64,000 bases of DNA, taken from the NCBI RefSeq assembly GCF_050434145.1, contig NZ_JBNPVX010000012.1:1-64000 (forward strand). Direction: 5' to 3'. Each line of letters opens with the position of its first letter. Position 1 is the first letter of the stretch. Positions 28,102 through 36,405 of the stretch are shown one piece after another. The notes under the pieces are model-generated. The model worked only from the letters and a program-made list of their open reading frames with translations. It made no database searches and was not told the origin of the DNA. Position numbers and translations under genes: made by a program. The stretch is from JAISST01 sp050434145. Its GTDB lineage: Bacteria; Fusobacteriota; Fusobacteriia; Fusobacteriales; Fusobacteriaceae.

Positions 28102-28277
28102 CCTGTTGCAAAATTAGTTTATATCTTGCAAAATTCATACTTTTATTATTTTTTTAATTTCTCTTTTCCGCCAGCCTCGCTATGCTATGCTCGGCTCATG
28201 CTGGGAAAGATTTATTTGTATAATGAATCTTTGTAAAAATAATAAAGAAAACTTCCTATTTCGCAACTGCTTATATA
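28102..28277 (-). repeat. Leader element, copy B (upstream of pyrK)
   Basis: Minus-strand reading: GTTGCGAAATAG, TTTTCTTTATTAT, TTACAAAGATTCA, then GAGCATAGCATAGCGAGGC, TGGCGGAAAAGAG, AATTAAAAAAATAATAAAAG, GAATTTTGCAAG and CTAATTTTGCAACAGG, ending 30 nt before the pyrK ATG. Its two ends are partly inverted (GTTGCGAAATAG / CTAATTTTGCAAC), a feature that could mean a miniature mobile element. Confidence 0.75.
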
Positions 28278-28302
28278 TTTAAAATTGTTATTTTACATAA
28301 AT

Positions 28303-29367
28303 TTATTTTATAGTTTTACCACAATAATAACAGCATTTTCCATAGCTGGTATGTATCACTTTATTTTCAGTAGATTCATAATTAGTTACACACATTATAT
28401 TATTGCATTGAGAATTAGTATAAGTAGATATCTCATCAGAAATTGTAGATTGTCCTTGTAATTTTCGGATTCCTAGTGCTAGAGTAAACAATGCACTTCT
28501 GATTGGGACTCCATTAGCTGCCTGTTTGAAATATAGACCATGTTTTGTGTCATCCAAGTCAATATCAATTTCATCAACTCTAGGTAATGGATGTAAAACA
28601 ATCATATCATCTTTACATTTACCAATAATTTTGTCTTTGGAAATTTTATAAACACCGCTTACTTTATTATAGTCATCAAGATTTTCAAATCTTTCTTTTT
28701 GAATTCTTGTCATATACATGATATCTATTTTTGGGAGAATATCTTCATAGTTATTGAGAAGTTGAAAATTGATATTTTTATCTTTGATATAATCTAAGAT
28801 ATGAAGAGGAATCTGAATAATGTCAGGAGCTACAAAAAAGAACTGACAATTGAAATTTGAAAGGGCTTTTACTAGAGAGTGGACAGTACGTCCATATTTC
28901 AAATCACCTACAAAGGCAATTTTTAAATTTTCTAATGTACCAAATTGTTTTCTAATAGTATATAAATCCAAAAGAGTCTGAGTAGGATGCTCATTGGCAC
29001 CATCACCAGCATTTATAATGGGAACTCTTGAAATTTCATCAGCAAATTTAGCTGCTCCTTCGATATTATGCCTCATTACAATGACATCAGAATAAGATTC
29101 TACCATTTTTATTGTATCTCTTAGAGATTCACCTTTGGTAACTGAACTTGCATTAGGAGAATCAAAACCCAGTACTTTGGCACCTAATCTATATGCAGCA
29201 GATGTAAAAGAGAGACGAGTCCTTGTAGAAGGTTCAAAAAAAAGACTTCCAACAATTTTTCCTTCTAAAATATCAGGTATAGGATTACTTTCAATTTCTT
29301 TTGCTAAGTCAAGTATAGAATGTATTTCATCTTTTGTTAAATCTTTAACAGACAAAAAACTTTTCAT
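28303..29367 (-). CDS. pyrB: Aspartate carbamoyltransferase with C-terminal PyrI-type zinc knuckle
   Basis: 354 residues; the catalytic chain alone is usually about 310. Joins carbamoyl phosphate and aspartate in pyrimidine synthesis. Motifs: FEPSTRTRLSF, HPTQTLLDLY, VGDLKYGRTVHS, MYMTRIQKERF and LHPLPRVDEI. After residue ~315 a tail contains Cys321-x4-Cys326, then Cys346-x2-Cys349 (QCNNIMCVTNYE ... CCYYCGK), which matches the spacing of the zinc domain of the regulatory chain PyrI without its nucleotide-binding domain. GGAGG precedes the ATG. Confidence 0.93.
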   Translation of the reverse strand: MKSFLSVKDLTKDEIHSILDLAKEIESNPIPDILEGKIVGSLFFEPSTRTRLSFTSAAYRLGAKVLGFDSPNASSVTKGESLRDTIKMVESYSDVIVMRHNIEGAAKFADEISRVPIINAGDGANEHPTQTLLDLYTIRKQFGTLENLKIAFVGDLKYGRTVHSLVKALSNFNCQFFFVAPDIIQIPLHILDYIKDKNINFQLLNNYEDILPKIDIMYMTRIQKERFENLDDYNKVSGVYKISKDKIIGKCKDDMIVLHPLPRVDEIDIDLDDTKHGLYFKQAANGVPIRSALFTLALGIRKLQGQSTISDEISTYTNSQCNNIMCVTNYESTENKVIHTSYGKCCYYCGKTIK

Positions 29368-29392
29368 CTAAACCTCCAATTTTGCATAAATA

Positions 29393-29414
29393 TAGGGAAT
29401 GAAGCCATTCCCTA
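29393..29414 (-). promoter_or_regulatory. Hairpin in the pyrB leader
   Basis: Perfect 9-bp stem TAGGGAATG/CATTCCCTA with a 4-nt loop, 25 nt before the pyrB ATG and close to its ribosome binding site. There is no T-run after it, so a role in RNA stability or translation control is more likely than termination. Confidence 0.45.
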
Positions 29415-29567
29415 AGATAGTTATATAATATTTCTGACAAACTCTAAATATCTTATCATATTTTTATCGTGAATTCAATAATTTTTTAATAAAATTTATA
29501 TGAAATTTATTATTTGAAAAGGGTGTTTTTAATGGTAATTAAGGAAAAGAATTTGTGATATTTAGAC

Positions 29568-30155
29568 TTATAATCCCATATTTTTTTTAACTATTTCCAT
29601 GTTTTCTTTTGATGAAAGCAATTCTAGAAGATATAAAGCCACTTTTACAGAACTAGCTGGATTAGAAGATGTTATTATATTCTCATCTATGACAATATTT
29701 TCTCTTACAGGAATAGCATTATAATTAATAAGTTGTCTGAAATATCTATCATTATCCATTGTATATGTGGTAGCTTTTTTATTATTAAGTATCTTATAAT
29801 GACCAAGAATAATGGCACCAGTGCAAATTCCAATTATAAGCTTGTTGTGTTTTTGAAAATTAATTAGAATATCTTCTAGTATATTGTTATTTAAATTATG
29901 AAAGTAATTATATTTTCCAAAACCACCAGGAATTACCATTGCATAATAGTCATTAATATCAATTTTTTCTTTTGATAGATTTATTTTTGGTGATATTAAC
30001 AAGTCCCATGAAGTATTGATAGTATCTCCAAAAGCACAAGTATTCACTTGAATATTTTTATCACCTACAATTTCATTCCAACCAAAGATATCTATAAATG
30101 GAGAAAATTCCATTGATTCACAACCTGATAGTAAAAGGAGCAAGATTTTTTTCAT
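29568..30155 (-). CDS. DJ-1/PfpI-family protein
   Basis: 195 residues. The class-I glutamine-amidotransferase-like fold of the DJ-1/ThiJ/PfpI family: VIPGGFGKYN, the nucleophile elbow IGICTGAIILG (Cys), and TYTMDNDRY plus SSNPASSVKVALYLLELL at the end. Family members are stress-related, chaperone-like or hydrolytic; the exact role cannot be read from sequence. It is a single gene, transcribed away from the decarboxylase/arginase gene. Confidence 0.85.
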   Translation of the reverse strand: MKKILLLLLSGCESMEFSPFIDIFGWNEIVGDKNIQVNTCAFGDTINTSWDLLISPKINLSKEKIDINDYYAMVIPGGFGKYNYFHNLNNNILEDILINFQKHNKLIIGICTGAIILGHYKILNNKKATTYTMDNDRYFRQLINYNAIPVRENIVIDENIITSSNPASSVKVALYLLELLSSKENMEIVKKNMGL

Positions 30156-30298
30156 TTTACCACCTTTAGAGTTTTATTCTAATTATATCATGAAATTTGT
30201 ATATATTGTAGAAATACTTTATATCTGGTAATAAGGTAGGCAAAATCATTGTTTGAATAATGTAATCCATAATATGGGAAAATATTCTGAAAAAACAA

Positions 30299-30327
30299 TT
30301 GACATATAAAAAAAAATAAATTACAAT
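30299..30327 (+). promoter_or_regulatory. Promoter of the decarboxylase-arginase gene
   Basis: TTGACA (30,299-30,304), 17-base spacer, TACAAT (30,322-30,327), about 110 bases before the ATG, leaving a leader of about 100 nt. The 281-base gap holds nothing else obvious. Confidence 0.75.
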
Positions 30328-30436
30328 GATTTGCAATAAAAAATAAATTTCGAAAACATAAAGCTGCAACACTGAAATGGTGCATATTTAGTTGGATGAA
30401 TAAAATAAGGAAAAATATTTTCATTAGGAGGGGTTC

Positions 30437-32785
30437 ATGTCTAAATTAGACCAAAGTAAAGCACCATTATTTTCTGTATTGAAGGATGTTTATGCAAAGA
30501 GAGATATTTTACCGTTTCATGTGCCAGGTCATAAGAGAGGTAATGGAGTAGATAAAGAATTTTTAGAATTTATGGGGAAAGCTCCTTTTTCTATTGATGT
30601 AACTATATTTGAGATGGTAGATGGTCTTCATCATCCGAAAAGCTGTATTAAAGATGCTTTGGATCTGGCAGCTGATGCATATGGTGTAAAGAAAACTTTT
30701 TTTGCTGTAAATGGAACATCAGGGGCAATTCAAACAATGATTATGTCTGTAATGAATGCAGGGGATAAAATATTAGTCCCAAGAAATGTACACAAATCTG
30801 TATCAGCAGGAATTATTTTAAGTGGGGCAGAACCAGTATATATGAATCCTGAAATCGATGAAACTCTTGGTATAGCCAATGGAGTAAAACCACAGACTGT
30901 AGAAAATATTTTGAAACAACATAATGACATAAAAGCAGTATTAATAATAAATCCAACATATTATGGGGTAGCTACAGATATTAAAAAAATAGCTGAGATT
31001 GCTCATAGTTTTGATATACCACTTTTGGTAGATGAGGCACATGGACCACATTTGCATTTTAATGATAAATTACCAATTTCTGCAGTTGATGCAGGTGCTG
31101 ATATTTGTGCTCAGAGCACTCATAAGATAATAGGTGCAATGACTCAGATGTCTATGATTCATATTAATTCAGATAGGATAGATATCAATAGAGTACAACA
31201 GACATTAAATTTGCTTCATACTACTTCACCTTCTTATCCACTTATGGCATCACTTGATTGTGCCAGGAGACAGATTGCAACTGAAGGAAAAGAACTTTTA
31301 GATAAAGCTATAGAACTTGCTAACTATTTTAGAACAGAAGTGAATAGAATACCAGGATTATATTGCTTTGGTGAAGAACTGATCGGAAAAGAAGGATTTT
31401 ATGCTTTTGACCCCACAAAAATAACAATAACTGCGAGAGATTTGGGATTGACTGGGGCAGCATTGGAAAAAATACTTGTGGATGATTATAACATTCAATT
31501 TGAAATGTCAGATTTTTATAATATATTAGGATTAATTACAATAGGTGATGATCATAAAAGTATAAATATTTTACTGGATGCATTGAAAAGTATTAGTAAA
31601 AAATATTATGGTGGAAATGCACAAGTAACAAAAGAATTTTTCAAAATGCCTTCATTACCGGAGCAAATATTGGTACCTAGAGAAGCATTTTATAGTGCCA
31701 AAAATAAAGTATTATTTAATGAAAGTGAAGGGAAAATATGTGGTGAAACTATAATGGCTTATCCTCCAGGTATTCCTATTATAATTCCTGGTGAGAGAAT
31801 TTCAAAAGAACTAATTTATCACATACGAGATTTACAAGATGCAGAACTACATGTACAAGGACCTGAAGATAATTCATTGGAGTATGTCAATGTAATTGAA
31901 GAAGAGGATGCAGTATATATTTATGCTGAAAAAATGAAGAGCATTGTTTATGGTGTACCAATGAATCTTGGAGCTAATAAAACTGGTATTGAATTTTCAC
32001 CTGATGCTTTGTCTTCAAAATATCCAGATACTTTTGATGAAATGGAAATCATTGATATCCAAAAAGAGAGAGAAAACTTTAATAATTGGAATTTAAAATA
32101 TAAAAATACAATATTAAGTACTTGCGAAAAAATAGCATCTTCTGTTTACCAAGCAGTGAAAGATGGATATAGACCTATAACAATAGGTGGAGATCATTCT
32201 ATTGCATTGGGTAGTATCTCTGGTGTATCTCTGGAGAAAGAAGTTGGTGTGATTTGGATAGATGCACATGGTGATATGAATACAGATGAGTCGACTATTA
32301 CTGGAAATATTCATGGGATGCCATTGGCACTTCTTCAAGGTATAGGAGATAGAGATCTTGTAAACTGTTTTTATGAAGGAGCTAAAATAAATAGTAAAAA
32401 TGTAGTTATCTTTGGTGTAAGGGATTTGGATTTTAAAGAACGAGAAATAATAGAACAAGTCGGAATAAAAGTAATATATTATGATGAAATATTACAAAAT
32501 GGATTGGAAAAATCTCTGGAAGATGTAAGAGAGTATTTGCAAGTAGATAATTTACACATAAGCTTTGATATTGATTCTATCAATCCTGAGTATGCTCCTG
32601 GTGTGAGTGTACCTGTAAGAAGTGGATTTACAATAGATGATGTTTTCCAAAGTTTCAAGTTTTTATTCAAAAATTTCTCAGTAACCTCTGTTGATATAGT
32701 TGAGTTTAATCCAGTTAATGACAAGAATGATAAAACTCTTGATTTTGTAAATGATCTGACTAATTATGTAATTAATCCTGATTGA
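30437..32785 (+). CDS. Bifunctional Orn/Lys/Arg decarboxylase-arginase fusion
   Basis: 782 residues in two complete enzymes. Residues 1 to ~495 are a fold-I PLP decarboxylase of the SpeA/lysine-decarboxylase type: LPFHVPGHKRG, NGTSGAIQTMI, LLVDEAHGPH, the PLP lysine in STHKIIG (Lys230), and MAYPPGIPIIIPGE. Residues ~503-782 are an arginase: GGDHS (583), DAHGD (609), TGNIHGMPLA, and DIDSINPEYAPG (~710), giving the two-manganese ligand set and the arginase-type GNxHG substrate loop rather than that of agmatinase. The chain could run arginine to ornithine to putrescine, or arginine to agmatine; substrate of the decarboxylase half is unproven. Single-gene unit next to an amino-acid importer. Confidence 0.92.
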   Translation: MSKLDQSKAPLFSVLKDVYAKRDILPFHVPGHKRGNGVDKEFLEFMGKAPFSIDVTIFEMVDGLHHPKSCIKDALDLAADAYGVKKTFFAVNGTSGAIQTMIMSVMNAGDKILVPRNVHKSVSAGIILSGAEPVYMNPEIDETLGIANGVKPQTVENILKQHNDIKAVLIINPTYYGVATDIKKIAEIAHSFDIPLLVDEAHGPHLHFNDKLPISAVDAGADICAQSTHKIIGAMTQMSMIHINSDRIDINRVQQTLNLLHTTSPSYPLMASLDCARRQIATEGKELLDKAIELANYFRTEVNRIPGLYCFGEELIGKEGFYAFDPTKITITARDLGLTGAALEKILVDDYNIQFEMSDFYNILGLITIGDDHKSINILLDALKSISKKYYGGNAQVTKEFFKMPSLPEQILVPREAFYSAKNKVLFNESEGKICGETIMAYPPGIPIIIPGERISKELIYHIRDLQDAELHVQGPEDNSLEYVNVIEEEDAVYIYAEKMKSIVYGVPMNLGANKTGIEFSPDALSSKYPDTFDEMEIIDIQKERENFNNWNLKYKNTILSTCEKIASSVYQAVKDGYRPITIGGDHSIALGSISGVSLEKEVGVIWIDAHGDMNTDESTITGNIHGMPLALLQGIGDRDLVNCFYEGAKINSKNVVIFGVRDLDFKEREIIEQVGIKVIYYDEILQNGLEKSLEDVREYLQVDNLHISFDIDSINPEYAPGVSVPVRSGFTIDDVFQSFKFLFKNFSVTSVDIVEFNPVNDKNDKTLDFVNDLTNYVINPD

Positions 32786-32816
32786 TATAGAGTAAATAGA
32801 GAAAAATTTAATTATG

Positions 32817-32852
32817 AAAAAAGCTATTACCTCAATAGGCGATAGCTTTTTT
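32817..32852. terminator. Bidirectional terminator
   Basis: Stem AAAAAAGCTAT/ATAGCTTTTTT over a 14-nt loop between the fusion gene and the convergent ABC operon; it overlaps the last seven codons of the ATPase gene. Confidence 0.8.
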
Positions 32853-33482
32853 ATTTTCTATAATTTCTGATATATAACCTTTATTCATGACAACAATTCT
32901 ATCAGAAATTTGATGAGTGAATTTCATTTCATGACTTACTATAATCATAGTGATATCACTAGTATTTCTCAGATTTTCTATTACATTTAGCACTTCTTGT
33001 ACCATCTCAGGATCTAGTGCAGAGGTAGGTTCATCAAATAATAGGACTTGTGGATTGCGTGCTAATGCTCTTGCAATTGCTACTCTTTGTTTTTGTCCAC
33101 CTGAGAGAGCTTTAGGATAGTAATCCGCTCTATCTTCCAGTCCTACTTTTTTTAGAAGATCTATTGCAATTTTTCTAGCATCGTTTTTTTGCATTTTATC
33201 AACAACTATAAGTGATTCCATAATATTTTGTGCAGCTGTTTTATGAGGAAAAAGGTTAAAATTTTGGAATACCATTCCCATCTTTTTCTTATCAGGTGTT
33301 TTTATTTGACCTCTTGTGATGTCTTCTAATCCAATGATACATCTAAGTAAAGTAGATTTTCCACCACCAGATGAACCGATTATTGATAATACTTCTCCTT
33401 GCTTTATATCCAAATTTACACCTTTTAGAATTTCTTCTTCTTGGTTAAATGATTTATACAAATTTTTTATTTCAATTATCAT
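32832..33482 (-). CDS. Amino-acid ABC transporter ATP-binding protein
   Basis: 216 residues, GlnQ/HisP class. Walker A GSSGGGKSTLL, Q-loop MGMVFQNFNLFPH, signature LSGGQKQRVAIARAL, Walker B VLLFDEPTSALDPE and switch IIVSHEM. It powers uptake of a polar amino acid with the permease and binding protein encoded just upstream. Its ATG overlaps the permease stop by one base. Confidence 0.93.
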   Translation of the reverse strand: MIIEIKNLYKSFNQEEEILKGVNLDIKQGEVLSIIGSSGGGKSTLLRCIIGLEDITRGQIKTPDKKKMGMVFQNFNLFPHKTAAQNIMESLIVVDKMQKNDARKIAIDLLKKVGLEDRADYYPKALSGGQKQRVAIARALARNPQVLLFDEPTSALDPEMVQEVLNVIENLRNTSDITMIIVSHEMKFTHQISDRIVVMNKGYISEIIENKKAIAY

Positions 33483-34111
33483 TATACATTCACCTTCTTT
33501 TCAATTTGTTTAAAAACAAGCACTACAATTGCTGAAAAAATAAGATAAATAATAGCACATATTACAAAAGGTGATATTGTAAAGTCACGAGATACTATTT
33601 CTTTTGACTTTCGTAATATTTCAGCCATTCCAATGGCAGATATAAGTGATGTATCTTTGATTAGTGCGATTCCTTCATTTGATAAAGGAGGTAATGCAGT
33701 TCTTAGTGCTTGTGGAATGATAATTCTAATCATTGTTTCCCAATATTTCATTCCAAGTACTTTGGCAGCCTCATATTGTCCAGGATCAATTCCTAATATA
33801 CTACCTCTAAATATCTCACAAAAATATGCAGCATAATTGATAACAAATGTGAGAACTGCAGCAGTAAAAGGAGAAAATGTAATACCAATTACTGGAAGTC
33901 CATAATATACAAAGAATAATTGTAGTAGAAGAGGAGAACCTCTAAAAATCAATGTATATATTTGTATGATGATGTTGAGCACTTTGTATTTTTTGGATAT
34001 TCTTCCTAAAGATAAAAGCAAACCTAAAGGAAGGGATAAAATTATCGTAAGTACATATAAACCTATGGTAAGATTTAAACCTTTAAGAATAAATAAAATA
34101 TTGTTAGTCAT
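33482..34111 (-). CDS. Amino-acid ABC transporter permease
   Basis: 209 residues with about five helices, HisM/GlnP family. It shows RGSPLLLQLFFVYYGLP, the family landmark, and the EAA loop YEAAKVLGMKYWETMIRIIIPQALRTALPP that docks on the ATPase. It lies between the binding-protein gene (34-nt gap) and the ATPase (1-base overlap). A single permease gene implies a homodimeric channel. Confidence 0.93.
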   Translation of the reverse strand: MTNNILFILKGLNLTIGLYVLTIILSLPLGLLLSLGRISKKYKVLNIIIQIYTLIFRGSPLLLQLFFVYYGLPVIGITFSPFTAAVLTFVINYAAYFCEIFRGSILGIDPGQYEAAKVLGMKYWETMIRIIIPQALRTALPPLSNEGIALIKDTSLISAIGMAEILRKSKEIVSRDFTISPFVICAIIYLIFSAIVVLVFKQIEKKVNV

Positions 34112-34145
34112 TTGTTACTCCTTATTTTTTATTAACTTCATGTGA

Positions 34146-34916
34146 TTAGTTTGAACTTTTACCAAACCATTTTTCTTCAATAGCTGCAAATGTACCATCA
34201 GCTTTCATATCATCAATTGCTTTATCTATAGCTTCACGAAGAGCAACATCTTCTTTTCTAAAACCAACGCCTTCCCATTCTTCAGCAAAGTTTTCATCTG
34301 AAATTACTAATGTATTTTTCTTAAGATTATAAAATCCACCTACAAATATATCCATAACTGCAGCATCTAATCTACCAGCTTCTAAATCTGCTAATACTTC
34401 CATATTATTAGCATATTTTCTTAAGTCTTTAAACTTTGATGCGATTGGATTTTTTTCTACAGCTACAGCTCCAGAACTACCCAATTGTATTCCAACAGTT
34501 TTTCCTTCTAAATCAGCTATTTTCATATAAGGGTTGGCTTTTGGTGAAAATATGAACTGTCCACCTTTATAGTATGGTTTTGAAAAAGCAATTTGTCTTT
34601 CTCTTTCTGGAGTTATTGTCATACCATTCCATACCATATCAATTTTTTTTCCTTTCAACTCAAATATAATTCCATCCCATTCACACCCTTTAAATCTTGC
34701 TTCTACACCAATTCTTTTTGCCGCTTCTTTAGCAAGATCTATATCAAAACCTACTAATTCACCTTTTTCATCTTTGTATCCCATTGGTGGGAAGGTATCA
34801 TCAAGTCCTACTATAAAAAATCCATCTTTTTTTACTTTTTCTAGAGAGTTATCACTTCCTAGTAATGTTGTTGTTAATCCTAGTATTAATATTAGAGATA
34901 AAATTAATTTTTTCAT
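34146..34916 (-). CDS. Amino-acid ABC transporter substrate-binding protein
   Basis: 256 residues with a signal peptide (KKLILSLILILGLTTTLLGS). SBP family 3: GFFIVGLDDTFPPMGYKDEKGELVGFDIDLA, WNGMTITPERERQIAFSKPYY, the ligand-contact GIQLGSSGAVAVE. First gene of the operon, with AGGAGG. The ligand is not certain; the arginine-consuming enzyme next door makes arginine/ornithine/lysine plausible, but the motifs fit several polar amino acids. Leader element copy D lies in its 5' region. Confidence 0.92.
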   Translation of the reverse strand: MKKLILSLILILGLTTTLLGSDNSLEKVKKDGFFIVGLDDTFPPMGYKDEKGELVGFDIDLAKEAAKRIGVEARFKGCEWDGIIFELKGKKIDMVWNGMTITPERERQIAFSKPYYKGGQFIFSPKANPYMKIADLEGKTVGIQLGSSGAVAVEKNPIASKFKDLRKYANNMEVLADLEAGRLDAAVMDIFVGGFYNLKKNTLVISDENFAEEWEGVGFRKEDVALREAIDKAIDDMKADGTFAAIEEKWFGKSSN

Positions 34917-34946
34917 TTTGTTTTCCTCCTAAGATATAATGTGAAC

Positions 34947-35014
34947 TAAGCTACTGCTAAACTATTTAAAATCTGGCTTTTATCAATTTCTTAATTTTCT
35001 TTTCCACCAGACTT
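34947..35014 (-). repeat. Leader element, copy D (upstream of the ABC operon)
   Basis: Minus-strand reading: AAGTCTGGTGGAAAAG, AAAATTAAGAAATTGATAAAAG (split by the reader at GAAATTG), GATTTTAAATAGTTTAGCAG, ending 30 nt before the ATG. Here it clearly lies in a transcribed leader, because a consensus promoter sits about 90 bases further upstream. AACATCCAA before it matches copy A. Confidence 0.75.
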
Positions 35015-35109
35015 AGGTTATTTGGATGTTTGAAAATATAAATTTAATAAATATAAATTAAAAATAACATATAAATAATTTATCACTTTAGCTTGATAAA
35101 GATAATGCT

Positions 35110-35138
35110 ATAATACAACTTTTTCTCAATATTGTCAA
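35110..35138 (-). promoter_or_regulatory. Promoter of the amino-acid ABC operon
   Basis: On the minus strand TTGACA (35,138-35,133), 17 bases, TATTAT (35,115-35,110). It predicts a leader of about 185 nt that contains element D. Confidence 0.8.
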
Positions 35139-35242
35139 TGACTTTTTTTAATTTTTTTATTTTGGCTGAAATATGCAAATTTATGTAATTTAACAATTAT
35201 TACTTAGATAAAAAAGTTAAAATTTTATAAATAAAAAATAAA

Positions 35243-35271
35243 AAATAGCATCTCATTGTGAAATGCTATTT
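35243..35271 (-). terminator. Terminator after the 145-aa paralogue pair
   Basis: Stem AAATAGCAT/ATGCTATTT with an 11-nt loop, 22 bases past the stop of the 35,294 gene and followed on the minus strand by an A/T-rich run. Confidence 0.6.
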
Positions 35272-35293
35272 AAATAATTATAGATAAAAATAT

Positions 35294-35731
35294 TTATTTA
35301 TTGATTTCTTTGATATCATATTTTTTTTCACTATAATTAAAGGATATTTGATATTCATAGCCTAATTTTGCATTTATTTTAATATTTATTTTGTCATAGG
35401 ATGTATATGAATCATTTGTTAGGCCTTTGGAAAAAGCACAATAACTTATACCAATTATATTTTCACCAGCATTTACAAAGAGAGTGTGGTCAGCAATAGT
35501 TGGTTTACTATTATTTACATCATAAATTGTAAAACCTGGTGTATAACCACTATCTATTGGTCTTACAAGAAAAGCATCTTCATCAAAGGTTATCTTAACT
35601 AAATTTTGATTTTTTTCCAATTCATTTCTTTTTTTTGCATTATTAATTTTTGTCATGACTAATATTACAACAAAAAAAATTGATACTCCGATGAAAATAA
35701 ATAAAAAATTGTTCATAATAAAAGTTTGCAT
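35294..35731 (-). CDS. Membrane-anchored protein, 145-aa paralogue b
   Basis: 145 residues: one N-terminal helix (FLFIFIGVSIFFVVILVM), a basic/acidic stalk (NAKKRNELEKNQ), then a beta-rich domain beginning LVKITFDEDAFLV and ending YEYQISFNYSEKKYDIKEINK. AGGAG precedes the ATG. It is paralogous over its full length to 35,787-36,224 (shared KITF/KVTF, ADxTLF, INAK/IDAK, REIEK-like end). Family not recognised. Confidence 0.65.
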   Translation of the reverse strand: MQTFIMNNFLFIFIGVSIFFVVILVMTKINNAKKRNELEKNQNLVKITFDEDAFLVRPIDSGYTPGFTIYDVNNSKPTIADHTLFVNAGENIIGISYCAFSKGLTNDSYTSYDKINIKINAKLGYEYQISFNYSEKKYDIKEINK

Positions 35732-35786
35732 AATATTCTCCTAATTTAAATTTTTTATATTTCTATTTAGCTCAGTCCATAATATT

Positions 35787-36224
35787 TTATTTTTCGATTT
35801 CCCTTACTCGGTAACTATTTTCTGCAATATTGAAAGTTACTTTATATTCTTTATCATATTTGGCATCTATTGTTATAATAATTGGATCATATAAGGCAAA
35901 CTTATTTTTAAATAGACCTAATTCTTGTTCGCAGTACCTCAGGATAATATTATTCAATCCATACTTAATAAATAATGTATTGTCAGCTAAGATTGGAGTG
36001 GCATCATTTACTTGATAAACTAAGAGGCCATCAGTTAATAAATTATCATCTGTTGGTGCTAAATGGATATTTTCATTAAAAGTTACTTTGATGAGGGAAT
36101 CATCTTTTTCTAATTTTCTTCTTTTATAGGACTCTATTATTTTTACAATAACAAAAGCTACAAAAACAAGAGCAATTAAAATGTAATTAGTTCCCCAGCG
36201 ATTTTCTAATATGTGATTTATCAT
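35787..36224 (-). CDS. Membrane-anchored protein, 145-aa paralogue a
   Basis: 145 residues with the same plan as its downstream neighbour: a helix (YILIALVFVAFVIVKII), the stalk YKRRKLEKDDS, then LIKVTFNENIHLAP, ILADNTLFIKYG and EYKVTFNIAENSYRVREIEK. The genes are 55 bases apart in one direction, so an operon of tandem duplicates. The domain probably faces the cytoplasm or periplasm as a small sensor or binding module; no function can be assigned. Confidence 0.65.
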   Translation of the reverse strand: MINHILENRWGTNYILIALVFVAFVIVKIIESYKRRKLEKDDSLIKVTFNENIHLAPTDDNLLTDGLLVYQVNDATPILADNTLFIKYGLNNIILRYCEQELGLFKNKFALYDPIIITIDAKYDKEYKVTFNIAENSYRVREIEK

Positions 36225-36284
36225 GATTTTCCTTTCCGCGAATTTTTTGGTATAAAGTTTTTACTAGAAGAAATAAATATTTTT

Positions 36285-36332
36285 AAATTAATAAATTAAT
36301 AAATTAATAAATAAATAAATAAATAAATAAAT
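36285..36332. repeat. AAATTAAT/AAAT microsatellite
   Basis: Tandem AATTAATA units pass into six or more AAAT units in the gap between the 145-aa pair and pyrE. It is similar in base content to the 26,114-26,160 tract. Confidence 0.85.
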
Positions 36333-36376
36333 CTACTTTAGTATAACAAAAAAATCACGCAAAATCAACAGAAAAA

Positions 36377-36397
36377 AACAACCTATAATGGGTTGTT
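36377..36397 (-). terminator. Terminator of the pyrF-pyrC-pyrE operon
   Basis: On the minus strand AACAACC-loop-GGTTGTT followed by seven T's, directly after the pyrE stop. Confidence 0.85.
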
Positions 36398-36405
36398 AGA
36401 ATCTG

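Noticed and set aside
29368..29470. PyrR-dependent attenuator before pyrB
   Set aside because: No anti-terminator/terminator pair or known PyrR binding loop could be identified; only one simple hairpin is present.
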